64,000 nucleotides of DNA from RGIG1995 sp045658315 (GTDB lineage: Bacteria; Bacillota; Clostridia; Oscillospirales; CAG-272): contig JAZOUV010000006.1 in NCBI GenBank assembly GCA_045658315.1, forward strand, positions 1 to 64,000. The letters run 5' to 3'. The notes under the pieces were generated by a model, which worked only from the letters and a program-made list of their open reading frames with translations, was not told the origin of the DNA and did not search any database. Below are positions 34,675 through 43,045 of the stretch, piece by piece. The stretch's first letter is position 1. Each line of letters begins with the position of its first letter. The translations under genes were made by a program, and so were the position numbers.

Positions 34675-35712
34675 ATGAAAGAAAAGTTAGAAGCGTTGCT
34701 CCGTGAAGGAGCACAAAAGATCGACTCGGCAAAAAGCGAGAGTGAGCTTCAGGAAATTAAAGGTGCACTGCTCGGCAAGCAGGGTGCCGTAACCGAACTC
34801 CTTAAAGAGATTCCTAAGCTTGACGTTGCTCTACGTCCCGAGATGGGAAAGGCCGTTAACAATGTAAAAAATTTGCTCACCGAGCACCTTGAAGGCAAGA
34901 GAGAAGAATTAAAGCTCAAAGCATCGGAAATATCACCCGACTTTGACTACACACTTCCCGGTATTGCTCCCCAAATCGGCGGACTTCACCCAATTACCCA
35001 GATGTGTTATGACCTTAACGACGCATTTCGTTCCATGGGCTTTGAAATATTTCACGGCCCTGAAATAACAAGCGAATACTATGCTTTTGATAACCTCAAC
35101 TTCCCCCCTCAGCACCCTGCAAGAGAAAGTATGGACACATATTGGCTTGAAGGTCACGACTCGGGTGAGGCTAACGAAAAACTCTGTCTCCGCCCCCACT
35201 TGACGGGAGGCAGTGTACGCTATATGCAGACACACAAGCCACCCTATCGCTTTGTATATCCCGGCAGAGTTTACAGAAACGAAACGACAGATGCAAGACA
35301 CGAAAGAGCCTTCTTCCAGTATGAAGCTCTCATCGTTGATAAAGACCTCACCTTTACATCGGGCAAGGTTATGATAAAGAGTATTCTGTCAAAGGTATTC
35401 GGTCAAGACGTTCCCGTAAGAATGCGTGCAGGCTTCTTCCCGTTTGTTGAACCCGGTTTTGAAATTGATATGGGTTGTCTTGTGTGTGGCGGCAAGGGTT
35501 GCAGCGTTTGTAAGCACGTAGGTTGGATAGAAATTATGCCCGGCGGCACACCTCACCCCAATGTTCTTCGTGCGGCAGGTGTTGACCCCGACGAATACAC
35601 AGGCTTCTACGTAAATATCGGTCTCGACCGACTCGTTATGATGCGTTACGGTGTTGATGATGTTCGTCTGTTCCACGGTACAGACCTCAGATTCCTTAAC
35701 CAGTTCCGCTAA
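34675..35712 (+). CDS. pheS: Phenylalanine-tRNA ligase alpha subunit
   Basis: A 345-residue class II synthetase subunit. The N-terminal coiled coil (1-85) is followed by the catalytic domain with YDLNDAFRSMGFEIFHGPEI, the motif-2 region YPGRVYRNETTDARHERAFF and motif 3 GLDRLVMMRYGVDDVR. The cysteine-containing loop CLVCGGKGCSVCKHVGWIEI is typical of the family. It works as an alpha2-beta2 tetramer with pheT, 18 bases downstream. Expression is controlled by the T-box just upstream; 167 bases of leader between the terminator and ATG contain no further recognised element. Confidence 0.97.
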   Translation: MKEKLEALLREGAQKIDSAKSESELQEIKGALLGKQGAVTELLKEIPKLDVALRPEMGKAVNNVKNLLTEHLEGKREELKLKASEISPDFDYTLPGIAPQIGGLHPITQMCYDLNDAFRSMGFEIFHGPEITSEYYAFDNLNFPPQHPARESMDTYWLEGHDSGEANEKLCLRPHLTGGSVRYMQTHKPPYRFVYPGRVYRNETTDARHERAFFQYEALIVDKDLTFTSGKVMIKSILSKVFGQDVPVRMRAGFFPFVEPGFEIDMGCLVCGGKGCSVCKHVGWIEIMPGGTPHPNVLRAAGVDPDEYTGFYVNIGLDRLVMMRYGVDDVRLFHGTDLRFLNQFR

Positions 35713-35730
35713 TTCAGGAGGGTAAACATT

Positions 35731-38169
35731 ATGAAATTATCACTTAATTGGATAAAAGATTACGTAAAACTGCCCGAGAATACAGACCTTTCTCAGTTGG
35801 CTTTTGACCTGACTATGTCAACAGTCGAGGTTGAAGGTGTCCACGACCTCGGCAAACAGTTCGATAGGATTATAGTAGGTATAATTAAAGAGGTACAGCC
35901 TCACCCCAACGCAGACAAGCTCCGCGTATGCAAGGTTGATATCGGTACCGAAGAGATAAAGGATATCGTATGCGGCGGAAGCAATCTTGAAGCAGGTATG
36001 AAAGTTGTTGTTGCTTGTCCGGGTGCTATGGTACGTTGGCACGGCGAGGGGGAACCTGTTGAGATAAAGAACGCAAAGCTTCGCGGTGTTGCAAGCTTCG
36101 GTATGATATGTGCATCTGTAGAAGTAGGTCTTGCAGACCTTTTCCCGACGAAAGATGACCACGAGATTATGGACGTTACTTTCCTTGACGTTGCTGCGGG
36201 AACACCAATTGCAGACGCTCTCGACCTTAACGATATAATCCTCGAAATCGACAATAAATCTATGACGAACCGTCCTGACCTCTGGGGACATTACGGTATC
36301 GCAAGAGAAATTGCGGCTCTTTATGACCTTCCCCTTGTTGAATTTGAAAAATACACCCCCGACACAACCGAAGAATACGATGTTCGCATTATCGACAGCG
36401 AAAAATGCCCCCGTTATATCGGTGCAAAAATTGAAGGACTCGGCATAAAGCCCTCTCCGTTTGAGATGCAGAGCCGTATCTGGCGTGTAGGTATGCGTCC
36501 TATCAACGCTCTTGTTGATATTACAAACTACGTAATGTTGGCAATCGGGCAGCCGACCCACGTTTTTGATTCAAACCATATTATAGACCATATTGAAGTT
36601 CGCCGTGCAAAAGAAGGCGAAAAACTTCAGCTTCTTAACGAGAAGGAACTTTCTCTCACAACCGACGACCTTGTAATTGCAGACGAAGAAGGTGCCGTTG
36701 CATTGGCGGGTGTTATGGGCGGAGCAAAAGATTCCGTACTTCCCGAAACAAACAGCGTTATACTCGAGGTTGCCAACTTTGATTCGCGTACAGTAAGAAG
36801 AACCGCACTCCGTTACGACAACAGAACAGAAGCATCTTCGCGTTATGAAAAGGCTATCGACCCCGAAAGATGCGATCTCGCACTATCAATGTCAATGCAG
36901 TTGTTTAAGGAACTGTATCCCAATATGAAAGTTACCGCTTTCAAGGACTTATACGTAAATAAGCTCACAAAGAAAGAAATAGCCGTTGATTTTGATTGGC
37001 TCGACAGACGTCTCGGTATGCGTATTCCGCAGGAAATCGTTGCAAGAAAGCTTGGAACGATGGGATATGAAGTGAACTTTACCGAAACGGGAATGCATAT
37101 TGTCGTTCCCACTTGGCGTTCAACAGGCGACGTATCTATTAAGGCAGACATTATGGAAGAGGTTGCCCGTATGTACGGTTACGAGAACTTCCAGCCGACA
37201 CCTATTACAACATCTTTTGACAGTGCGATAAATCAGCTTGATATGGACCTTGTACGCAAGGTTAAAGAATATCTTGCTTTCCGTTGTAATATGCAGGAAA
37301 TATTCACTTATCCATGGATGACAGATACTTTTGTAAATGCTATTCTCCCCAACACGGACGGCGTTCTGGCTCTGTCAACTCCCCCGTCTCCGACAGAAAA
37401 ATATATCCGTTCTACACTTCTTCCCAATATATGCAAGGCAATCGTAAAGAACGAACACTCTTTCGACGAATTTGCAATATTTGAAGAAGCACAGATATTT
37501 GCAGACAGAGATTACACTTCACCTTATGATGAGAAAGAAAAACTTCCCCATCAGCGTAAGCACCTCGGATGTGCTTTTGCGGGTAAGGCAGACAACGTTG
37601 CCGAGCTGTTCCGACGTGCAAAAGGCGTTATTGGTATGATGCCCCGCTACACACACATGGAAGGCTTTACATTTAAGCGTGAAGAAAAACCCTATTGGGC
37701 AGACGAGACAGTATGGGTAAATATATATCTTGGCGACAAGAAGATTGGTGATATAGCCCTTCTTTCAAGAAAAGCGGCGATGGAATGCGGTATAAAAGTA
37801 CTTTCTGCAGTTCTCGTTGAAATGGATATGGATTCATTCGTTCCGCTTAAGTCAAGAACGAATCGCTTCGTACCTATCCCCGAATTTCCCACAAACAACT
37901 TCGACCTTTCTTTCTTGGTTGATTCTATGGTTAAGTGGGAAGAGATATATGAAGCGGTAACAGGCAAAAAGACCGAAAATCTTCAGGATGTACTGTTTGT
38001 TGACGAATACAAGGGCAAACAGGTTCCCGAAGGCAAGAAGTCTGTAACTATCCGTCTCGTAATCGGCTCTGACGAGAAGACTCTTACAAGTACAGATATT
38101 GAAGCCGTCGCAAACAGTGCTATGAAAAAGCTCACAAAGCAGCTCGGAGTTGAATTCCGTACAGTTTAA
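35731..38169 (+). CDS. pheT: Phenylalanine-tRNA ligase beta subunit
   Basis: An 812-residue subunit with the full bacterial layout: an EMAP/tRNA-binding domain (about 40-150, VGIIKEVQPHPNADKLRVCK), B3/B4 editing domain (about 210-390, TNRPDLWGHYGIAREIAALY), B5 domain (about 400-475), catalytic-like core (YGYENFQPTPITTSFDSAIN) and C-terminal FDX-ACB domain (about 715-810, FPTNNFDLSFLVDSMVKWEE). It binds tRNA-Phe and hydrolyses mischarged Tyr-tRNA. AGGAGGG precedes the start codon. The structured element at 38202-38540 follows its stop codon. Confidence 0.97.
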   Translation: MKLSLNWIKDYVKLPENTDLSQLAFDLTMSTVEVEGVHDLGKQFDRIIVGIIKEVQPHPNADKLRVCKVDIGTEEIKDIVCGGSNLEAGMKVVVACPGAMVRWHGEGEPVEIKNAKLRGVASFGMICASVEVGLADLFPTKDDHEIMDVTFLDVAAGTPIADALDLNDIILEIDNKSMTNRPDLWGHYGIAREIAALYDLPLVEFEKYTPDTTEEYDVRIIDSEKCPRYIGAKIEGLGIKPSPFEMQSRIWRVGMRPINALVDITNYVMLAIGQPTHVFDSNHIIDHIEVRRAKEGEKLQLLNEKELSLTTDDLVIADEEGAVALAGVMGGAKDSVLPETNSVILEVANFDSRTVRRTALRYDNRTEASSRYEKAIDPERCDLALSMSMQLFKELYPNMKVTAFKDLYVNKLTKKEIAVDFDWLDRRLGMRIPQEIVARKLGTMGYEVNFTETGMHIVVPTWRSTGDVSIKADIMEEVARMYGYENFQPTPITTSFDSAINQLDMDLVRKVKEYLAFRCNMQEIFTYPWMTDTFVNAILPNTDGVLALSTPPSPTEKYIRSTLLPNICKAIVKNEHSFDEFAIFEEAQIFADRDYTSPYDEKEKLPHQRKHLGCAFAGKADNVAELFRRAKGVIGMMPRYTHMEGFTFKREEKPYWADETVWVNIYLGDKKIGDIALLSRKAAMECGIKVLSAVLVEMDMDSFVPLKSRTNRFVPIPEFPTNNFDLSFLVDSMVKWEEIYEAVTGKKTENLQDVLFVDEYKGKQVPEGKKSVTIRLVIGSDEKTLTSTDIEAVANSAMKKLTKQLGVEFRTV

Positions 38170-38201
38170 TATCAGAGCAATAAACAATAACCGACGAATG
38201 T

Positions 38202-38360
38202 GTGATATCCTTAACGGAGAATAGGAAAGGTTTTCAGTTCTTGTTAAGAACCAGCATCGCCTTTGTAAGTACAAATGCAGTTGGGCAGTAGCCCAATCCC
38301 ACTAACAACAGAAAAGAGAAGATTCGTATGTTGCAACGAGTCTTCTCTTTCTTTTTGTCT
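38202..38360 (+). ncRNA. Structured non-coding segment behind pheT, ending in a terminator-like stem
   Basis: Several short hairpins in a row: TTCTT/AAGAA (38236-38250 region), TTTGT/ACAAA, TTGGGC-agta-GCCCAA (38281-38296), then a 15-bp stem with two mismatches AAAGAGAAGATTCGT / ACGAGTCTTCTCTTT followed by CUUUUU (about 38312-38356). It can terminate pheST. The rest has no coding potential and is too structured for ordinary spacer; it may be an independent RNA or the remnant of a mobile element. Confidence 0.45.
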
Positions 38361-38365
38361 ATTAA

Positions 38366-38540
38366 GTGATATGCTGACTAAAGTCAGCGTGATTTTTTCG
38401 CGTTCGCGAAAGTGATATTAAGCCCGTTTGGCTTAGTGATATTCTATTCGTCCCAAACTCGCGTAGCGAATATCACTCGGCATAAGCCGAATATCACTGC
38501 TAAGCAATATAACTCGCCGTTAGGCTAATAGAGTTCAAAC
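38366..38540. repeat. Periodic hairpin array bounded by GTGATAT / ATATCAC
   Basis: GTGATAT occurs at 38366, 38389 (variant GTGATTT), 38412 and 38436, steps of 23, 23 and 24 bases, then inverted as ATATCAC at 38470 and 38491. Each interval contains a different short palindrome: GCTGACT/AGTCAGC, TTTCGCG/CGCGAAA, TAAGCC/GGCTTA, ATTCG/CGAAT, CGGC/GCCG. A further GTGATAT lies at 38202. No open frame, promoter or transposase is associated. Confidence 0.7.
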
Positions 38541-38709
38541 ATCCCCCCACTATGCATTGCACAGAAGTTGCATTCCCTGCAAAATACCGCTTTTTTTGAG
38601 TAAATATAAGCAAAATCCTCTTTATTTTCAAAAAAAGAGGATTTTTTTATTTTTTTGCGTATATTATATATACAAAGTTGGTTTTGGATAGGCTGAGGTG
38701 AAGTATTTT

Positions 38710-39711
38710 ATGGAAAATATCCGTGAATATATGTATGCACGAGAAAAGGGTGCTTTGTCGGAATTTGCTTTTTTAACAGAGAACACAAAAGGCAGAGAAG
38801 TACCTATTCCCCCCTGCCCGATTCGCACCGAATTTGGACGCGACAGAGATAGAATAACCCACAGCAAAGCCTTCCGCCGTCTTATGCATAAGACTCAGGT
38901 ATTCTTAGGTCCCGAGGACGACCACTACAGAACACGAATGTCGCACACTCTTGAGGTTACACAAATTGCACGTACAATAGCAAGAGCATTAAGACTTAAC
39001 GAAGACTTAACCGAAGCTATCGCTTTGGGACACGATTTGGGACACACGCCATTTGGACATGCGGGAGAACGAGTTCTGCAAAAATGCTATTCACCCTATT
39101 TTTCCCATTACAAACAAAGCTTAAGAGTTGTAGAAAAGCTTGAAAACGACGGTCTGGGACTTAACTTAACGTGGGAAGTACGTGACGGTATCGTGAATCA
39201 TACGGGAGACCACATGGCGTCAACTTTAGAAGGCGTTATAGTTAAATTCGCCGACAGAATAGCTTATATAAACCACGATATCGATGATGCGGAAAGAGCA
39301 AAAATACTCAGCACCGAAGATATTCCCTCAGAGCTTCGCGAGATACTCGGTACAAACAGCAGTGCAAGAATTGCACGTATGGTTGAATCCGTGGTACAAA
39401 GCAGTGAGGGCAAAAATGCCATAACTATGGAACCCGCCGTACAAGATGCCACAAACAAGCTCCGCAAATTTCTTTTTGATACAGTCTATACCAACCCAAA
39501 GGCGAAAGGCGAAGAAATCAAGGTAGAGGCAATGCTTGGCAGAATGTATGAGCATTTTGTAAAACACCCCGAAGAGCTTGGAGATGAACTGAAAAAGAAT
39601 ATTGAGCTTGAAGGCGTTGAAAGGGTCGTGTGCGATTATATTGCGGGTATGACCGACAGATATGCCTTGAACAAGTATAAAGATATTTTTTTACCGAAGA
39701 TGTGGAAATAA
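38710..39711 (+). CDS. dgt: Deoxyguanosinetriphosphate triphosphohydrolase-like HD protein
   Basis: A 333-residue HD-domain protein that in this family converts dGTP (or other dNTPs) to the nucleoside and triphosphate. It shows FGRDRDRITHSKAFRRLMHK, the ligand His in RMSHTLEVTQIARTIARALR, the HD pair in GHDLGHTPFGHAGE and the distal Asp in NHDIDDAERA. ATG 38710 is used with GAGGTGA; GTG 38698, inside that site, is the alternative. It is the first gene of the dgt-dnaG-rpoD replication/transcription cluster found in many Firmicutes. Nucleotide specificity cannot be read from sequence. Confidence 0.92.
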   Translation: MENIREYMYAREKGALSEFAFLTENTKGREVPIPPCPIRTEFGRDRDRITHSKAFRRLMHKTQVFLGPEDDHYRTRMSHTLEVTQIARTIARALRLNEDLTEAIALGHDLGHTPFGHAGERVLQKCYSPYFSHYKQSLRVVEKLENDGLGLNLTWEVRDGIVNHTGDHMASTLEGVIVKFADRIAYINHDIDDAERAKILSTEDIPSELREILGTNSSARIARMVESVVQSSEGKNAITMEPAVQDATNKLRKFLFDTVYTNPKAKGEEIKVEAMLGRMYEHFVKHPEELGDELKKNIELEGVERVVCDYIAGMTDRYALNKYKDIFLPKMWK

Positions 39712-39749
39712 TTTTGATTTTTATAACAACGTAAAAAGGAGGAGAGAAT

Positions 39750-41501
39750 ATGGCAATGAGAATACCGCATGCAGTTATCGAAGAGATAAAATTTCGGAAC
39801 GATATCGAATCGGTAGTTTCGTCTTACGTCAACCTAAAACCCGCAGGCTCAAACCTTATTGGACTTTGCCCTTTTCACAGCGAAAAAACTCCCTCTTTTA
39901 CTGTCTTCAAAAACACTCAGACCTGTTACTGCTTCGGCTGCGGCTCGGGCGGAGACGTCGTTACCTTTATAATGAAAATGGAAAACCTTGATTACGTTGG
40001 TGCGTTGGAATTTCTTGCAAAACGTGTCGGTCTTACCATCCCACGCGATTCCGCCGACGAACAAAGACAGGTTCGCTCCGCAAGAATACTCGAAATGAAC
40101 AAAGTAGCAGCAAAGTTTTTCCATTCCTCACTACTTGCCCCCGAGGGCAAAGAAGCTCTTGCATATCTACAAAAACGCAAATTCCCCCCCTCTCTTATAA
40201 AGCGTTTCGGTTTGGGTTATTCCCCCAACAGCTTCAATGCATTGATGAACCACTTAAAAGAAAAGGGCTTTACCGAAAAAGAAATGGTTTCGGGCTTTCT
40301 TTGCGGCATAAGCAAAAAAACAGGCAAACCCTTTGACCTTTTCAGAAACAGAGTTATCATTCCTATCATAGACACAAAAGGCGATGTTATAGCCTTCGGC
40401 GGACGTGTTCTCGACGATTCGTTGCCTAAATATCTCAATTCAAGCGATACGCCCGTTTTCAAAAAATCAAAAAATCTGTTTGCCTTGAACTATGCACGTA
40501 AAGAATGTGCCGACAGAATAATCCTTTGTGAAGGTTATATGGACGTTATTGCACTTCACGGTGCCGGCTTTTCAAACGCCGTCGCAACGTTGGGTACGGC
40601 AATAACTCCCGAGCAAGCACGTATTATGGAGCGTTACACCAAAAGCGTTGTTATCGCATACGACAGCGACGAAGCAGGCCAACGTGCTGCCGACAAAGCG
40701 TTCAAGCTTCTCGGCGAGGTCGGTCTCGACGTTAAAATACTCAAAATAACGGGTGCAAAAGACCCCGATGAGTACATAAAAAAATTCGGTCCCGAAAGAT
40801 TCAGACGCTTGCTCGATGAAAGCAAGACCCATTTTGATTTCAAATTTGAATCAATTCTCTCCAAATATGATATTACGCAAACTCCCGAAAAGCTTAAAGC
40901 CGTAAACGAAATTGCCGAAATAATCTCCAAGGTTAATTCCGCTGTCGAACGCGAAGTATATATCGGTAAAGTTGCGGAGAAATTAGAAGTCACCAAGACA
41001 AGCATTAAATACGATGTTGATAAAAAAACAAAAAAACAAAGCCGTGAACGCCAAAAAGACGAGAGCCGTAAAATAATGCTCGAATCGGCAGGCTTTGGCG
41101 ACAGGATCAACCCCGATTACGCAAAAAACGTAAGGGCAGCATCTGCTGAAGAGTCCATAATCAGTATCATTCTCACATATCCTGAGCTTTTAAAAAAAAT
41201 AAAGGACGGAACATACAAGCTGTCTGCCGAAGATTTCTTTACCAAATTCGGAAAAAGAATATTTGAAAAAGCATTGGAATTGTACGAAGAGAGCTCATCT
41301 TTTGACTACGGTATGCTGGGAAGTGAATTTACAGCCGACGAAATGGGAAGAATAACAGCTATCGTCTTAAAAAGAAACAATCTGTCCCAAAACGGCGAAA
41401 AAGAACTCGTTGACTGTATAAATGTTCTGAAAAACGAGAAAACCAAGCAAACCGCAAGTATTACCGATATTATTAACGCAAAAAGAAATGAAAATAAATA
41501 A
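39750..41501 (+). CDS. dnaG: DNA primase
   Basis: A 583-residue primase. The CHC2 zinc finger is at about 38-66 (CPFHSEKTPSF, CYCFGCGSGGD). The TOPRIM core has the catalytic Glu in LCEGYMDVIALH and the metal-binding Asp in AYDSDEAGQRAADKA. The C-terminal domain (about 460-583) should bind DnaB helicase. Start ATG 39750 has GGAGGAG. It makes RNA primers for replication; dnaB lies 20 kb downstream in the same orientation. Confidence 0.97.
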   Translation: MAMRIPHAVIEEIKFRNDIESVVSSYVNLKPAGSNLIGLCPFHSEKTPSFTVFKNTQTCYCFGCGSGGDVVTFIMKMENLDYVGALEFLAKRVGLTIPRDSADEQRQVRSARILEMNKVAAKFFHSSLLAPEGKEALAYLQKRKFPPSLIKRFGLGYSPNSFNALMNHLKEKGFTEKEMVSGFLCGISKKTGKPFDLFRNRVIIPIIDTKGDVIAFGGRVLDDSLPKYLNSSDTPVFKKSKNLFALNYARKECADRIILCEGYMDVIALHGAGFSNAVATLGTAITPEQARIMERYTKSVVIAYDSDEAGQRAADKAFKLLGEVGLDVKILKITGAKDPDEYIKKFGPERFRRLLDESKTHFDFKFESILSKYDITQTPEKLKAVNEIAEIISKVNSAVEREVYIGKVAEKLEVTKTSIKYDVDKKTKKQSRERQKDESRKIMLESAGFGDRINPDYAKNVRAASAEESIISIILTYPELLKKIKDGTYKLSAEDFFTKFGKRIFEKALELYEESSSFDYGMLGSEFTADEMGRITAIVLKRNNLSQNGEKELVDCINVLKNEKTKQTASITDIINAKRNENK

Positions 41502-41527
41502 AATTCATATAAACAGGAGAAAAAATC

Positions 41528-42829
41528 ATGGTTGAAGAAAAGAAAAAAGAAACCAAGAAGAAGGCAAAAAAGGTCGAAGCCGAAGATATGAGTGCAGAAG
41601 ACCTTGAAAAAATGGCAGATGCCCTTCTTGAAGAACAACCCAAAAAGAAAAAATCGACCAAGAAAAAAACAGAAGAACCCGAAGAGACCGAAGTAAGAGA
41701 CGAAACCTCTTCTGAAAACACCGAAAACGCCGAAAAGAGCGAAAAGAAATTTAGCCTCAAGGATATTGTTGAAAAAGCTAAGATAAAGGGCTCGATATCT
41801 AATGCGGAAATTATGGAAGAGCTTGAAGATGTTGATTACGACCTTGAACAGATCGAAAAGCTTTACGAGGCTCTTGAATCCTCAGGCGTTGAAGTTACCG
41901 GTTATCTTGACAACCCCGAATTTGACGACGAGATCCAAACCGAAGTAGAACAGTACGAAAGTGCTGAAGATATGGAAAAGATGCTCTCGCAGGAAGGGCT
42001 TGCAATTGACGACCCCGTAAGAATGTATCTTAAAGAAATCGGTAAAGTTCCCCTTCTTGATGCCGCACGCGAGCTTGAGCTTGCAGAGCTTATGGCAAAC
42101 GGAAACGAAGTGGCAAAAAAGGAACTTGTAGAATCCAACCTTCGCCTTGTTGTAAGTATTGCAAAACGTTACGTGGGCAAGGGCATGTTTTTCCTCGACC
42201 TTATCCAGGAGGGCAACCTCGGTCTTATGAAGGCTGTTGAAAAGTTCGACTACCGTAAAGGATATAAATTCTCCACATATGCAACATGGTGGATAAGACA
42301 GGCTATTACCCGTGCTATTGCTGACCAGGCAAGAACTATCAGAATTCCCGTGCACATGGTTGAAACAATACACAAGGTGAGCAGAATTTCTCGTCAGCTT
42401 CTCCAGGAAAACGGACATGAAGCTACTCCCGATGAAATCGCCGCAGTTATGGGTATGAGTGCGGAAAAAGTCAGAGAAATCATGAAGATAGCTCAGGACC
42501 CCGTATCCCTCGAAACACCTATCGGCGAGGAAGAGGACAGCCACCTCGGCGACTTTATTCCCGACGATGCATCACCTGCTCCCGCAGATGCCGCATCCTA
42601 TACACTTCTCCGCGAACAGCTTAACGAAGTTCTCAAAACGCTTACCCCGAGAGAAGAAAGTGTACTCAAGCTCCGTTTCGGTCTTGACGACGGCAGAACA
42701 CGCACGCTTGAAGAGGTCGGAAAAGAGTTTAACATCACTCGTGAACGTATCCGTCAGATAGAGGCAAAAGCCTTGCGTAAGCTCCGTCACCCCAGTCGTT
42801 CAAAAAGACTTCGTGATTATCTTGAATAA
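41528..42829 (+). CDS. rpoD: RNA polymerase primary sigma factor (sigma-A/RpoD)
   Basis: A 433-residue housekeeping sigma factor. The first ~75 residues are a Lys/Glu-rich tail not usual in SigA, followed by region 1.1 (LKDIVEKAKIKGSISNAEIM), 1.2 (DPVRMYLKEIGKVPLLDAAR), region 2 (IQEGNLGLMKAVEKFDYRKG; FSTYATWWIRQAITRAIADQ), 3 and 4 (TLEEVGKEFNITRERIRQIE), ending RSKRLRDYLE. It lies 26 bases after dnaG, as in the macromolecular-synthesis operon. It should recognise the TTGACA/TATAAT promoters noted throughout this window. No clear terminator follows it. Confidence 0.97.
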   Translation: MVEEKKKETKKKAKKVEAEDMSAEDLEKMADALLEEQPKKKKSTKKKTEEPEETEVRDETSSENTENAEKSEKKFSLKDIVEKAKIKGSISNAEIMEELEDVDYDLEQIEKLYEALESSGVEVTGYLDNPEFDDEIQTEVEQYESAEDMEKMLSQEGLAIDDPVRMYLKEIGKVPLLDAARELELAELMANGNEVAKKELVESNLRLVVSIAKRYVGKGMFFLDLIQEGNLGLMKAVEKFDYRKGYKFSTYATWWIRQAITRAIADQARTIRIPVHMVETIHKVSRISRQLLQENGHEATPDEIAAVMGMSAEKVREIMKIAQDPVSLETPIGEEEDSHLGDFIPDDASPAPADAASYTLLREQLNEVLKTLTPREESVLKLRFGLDDGRTRTLEEVGKEFNITRERIRQIEAKALRKLRHPSRSKRLRDYLE

Positions 42830-42931
42830 GATACTCTTTGCTGTTTTATTAAAACGTAAATGATAATATTATTGTTTATACTCAGTTAATATCTCTTTTA
42901 CAAATTTTAATCAGGACAGCAGAAAATAACC

Positions 42932-42960
42932 TTGACATATTTTTGCGATTACGCTATAAT
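42932..42960 (+). promoter_or_regulatory. Consensus sigma-A promoter of the orphan binding-protein gene
   Basis: TTGACA, exactly 17 bases, TATAAT: a perfect match to the consensus. It lies 86 bases upstream of the start codon, which suggests strong expression. Confidence 0.9.
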
Positions 42961-43045
42961 ATATGTTGTATGTTTAAATTCTTCTCAGGATATTTGAATC
43001 ATATATTACAATAATAATTTTTCGCACATTTAGGAGGAAAAAACA

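Noticed and set aside
37852..38274. Minus-strand reading frame of 140 codons running from pheT into the structured element
   Set aside because: It lies mostly antisense to pheT, has no ribosome site and the part in the intergenic region coincides with RNA-like hairpins.
38366..38540. Possible CRISPR array
   Set aside because: The repeated unit is only seven bases, intervals are 14-17 bases and palindromic, orientation flips, and no cas gene is present.
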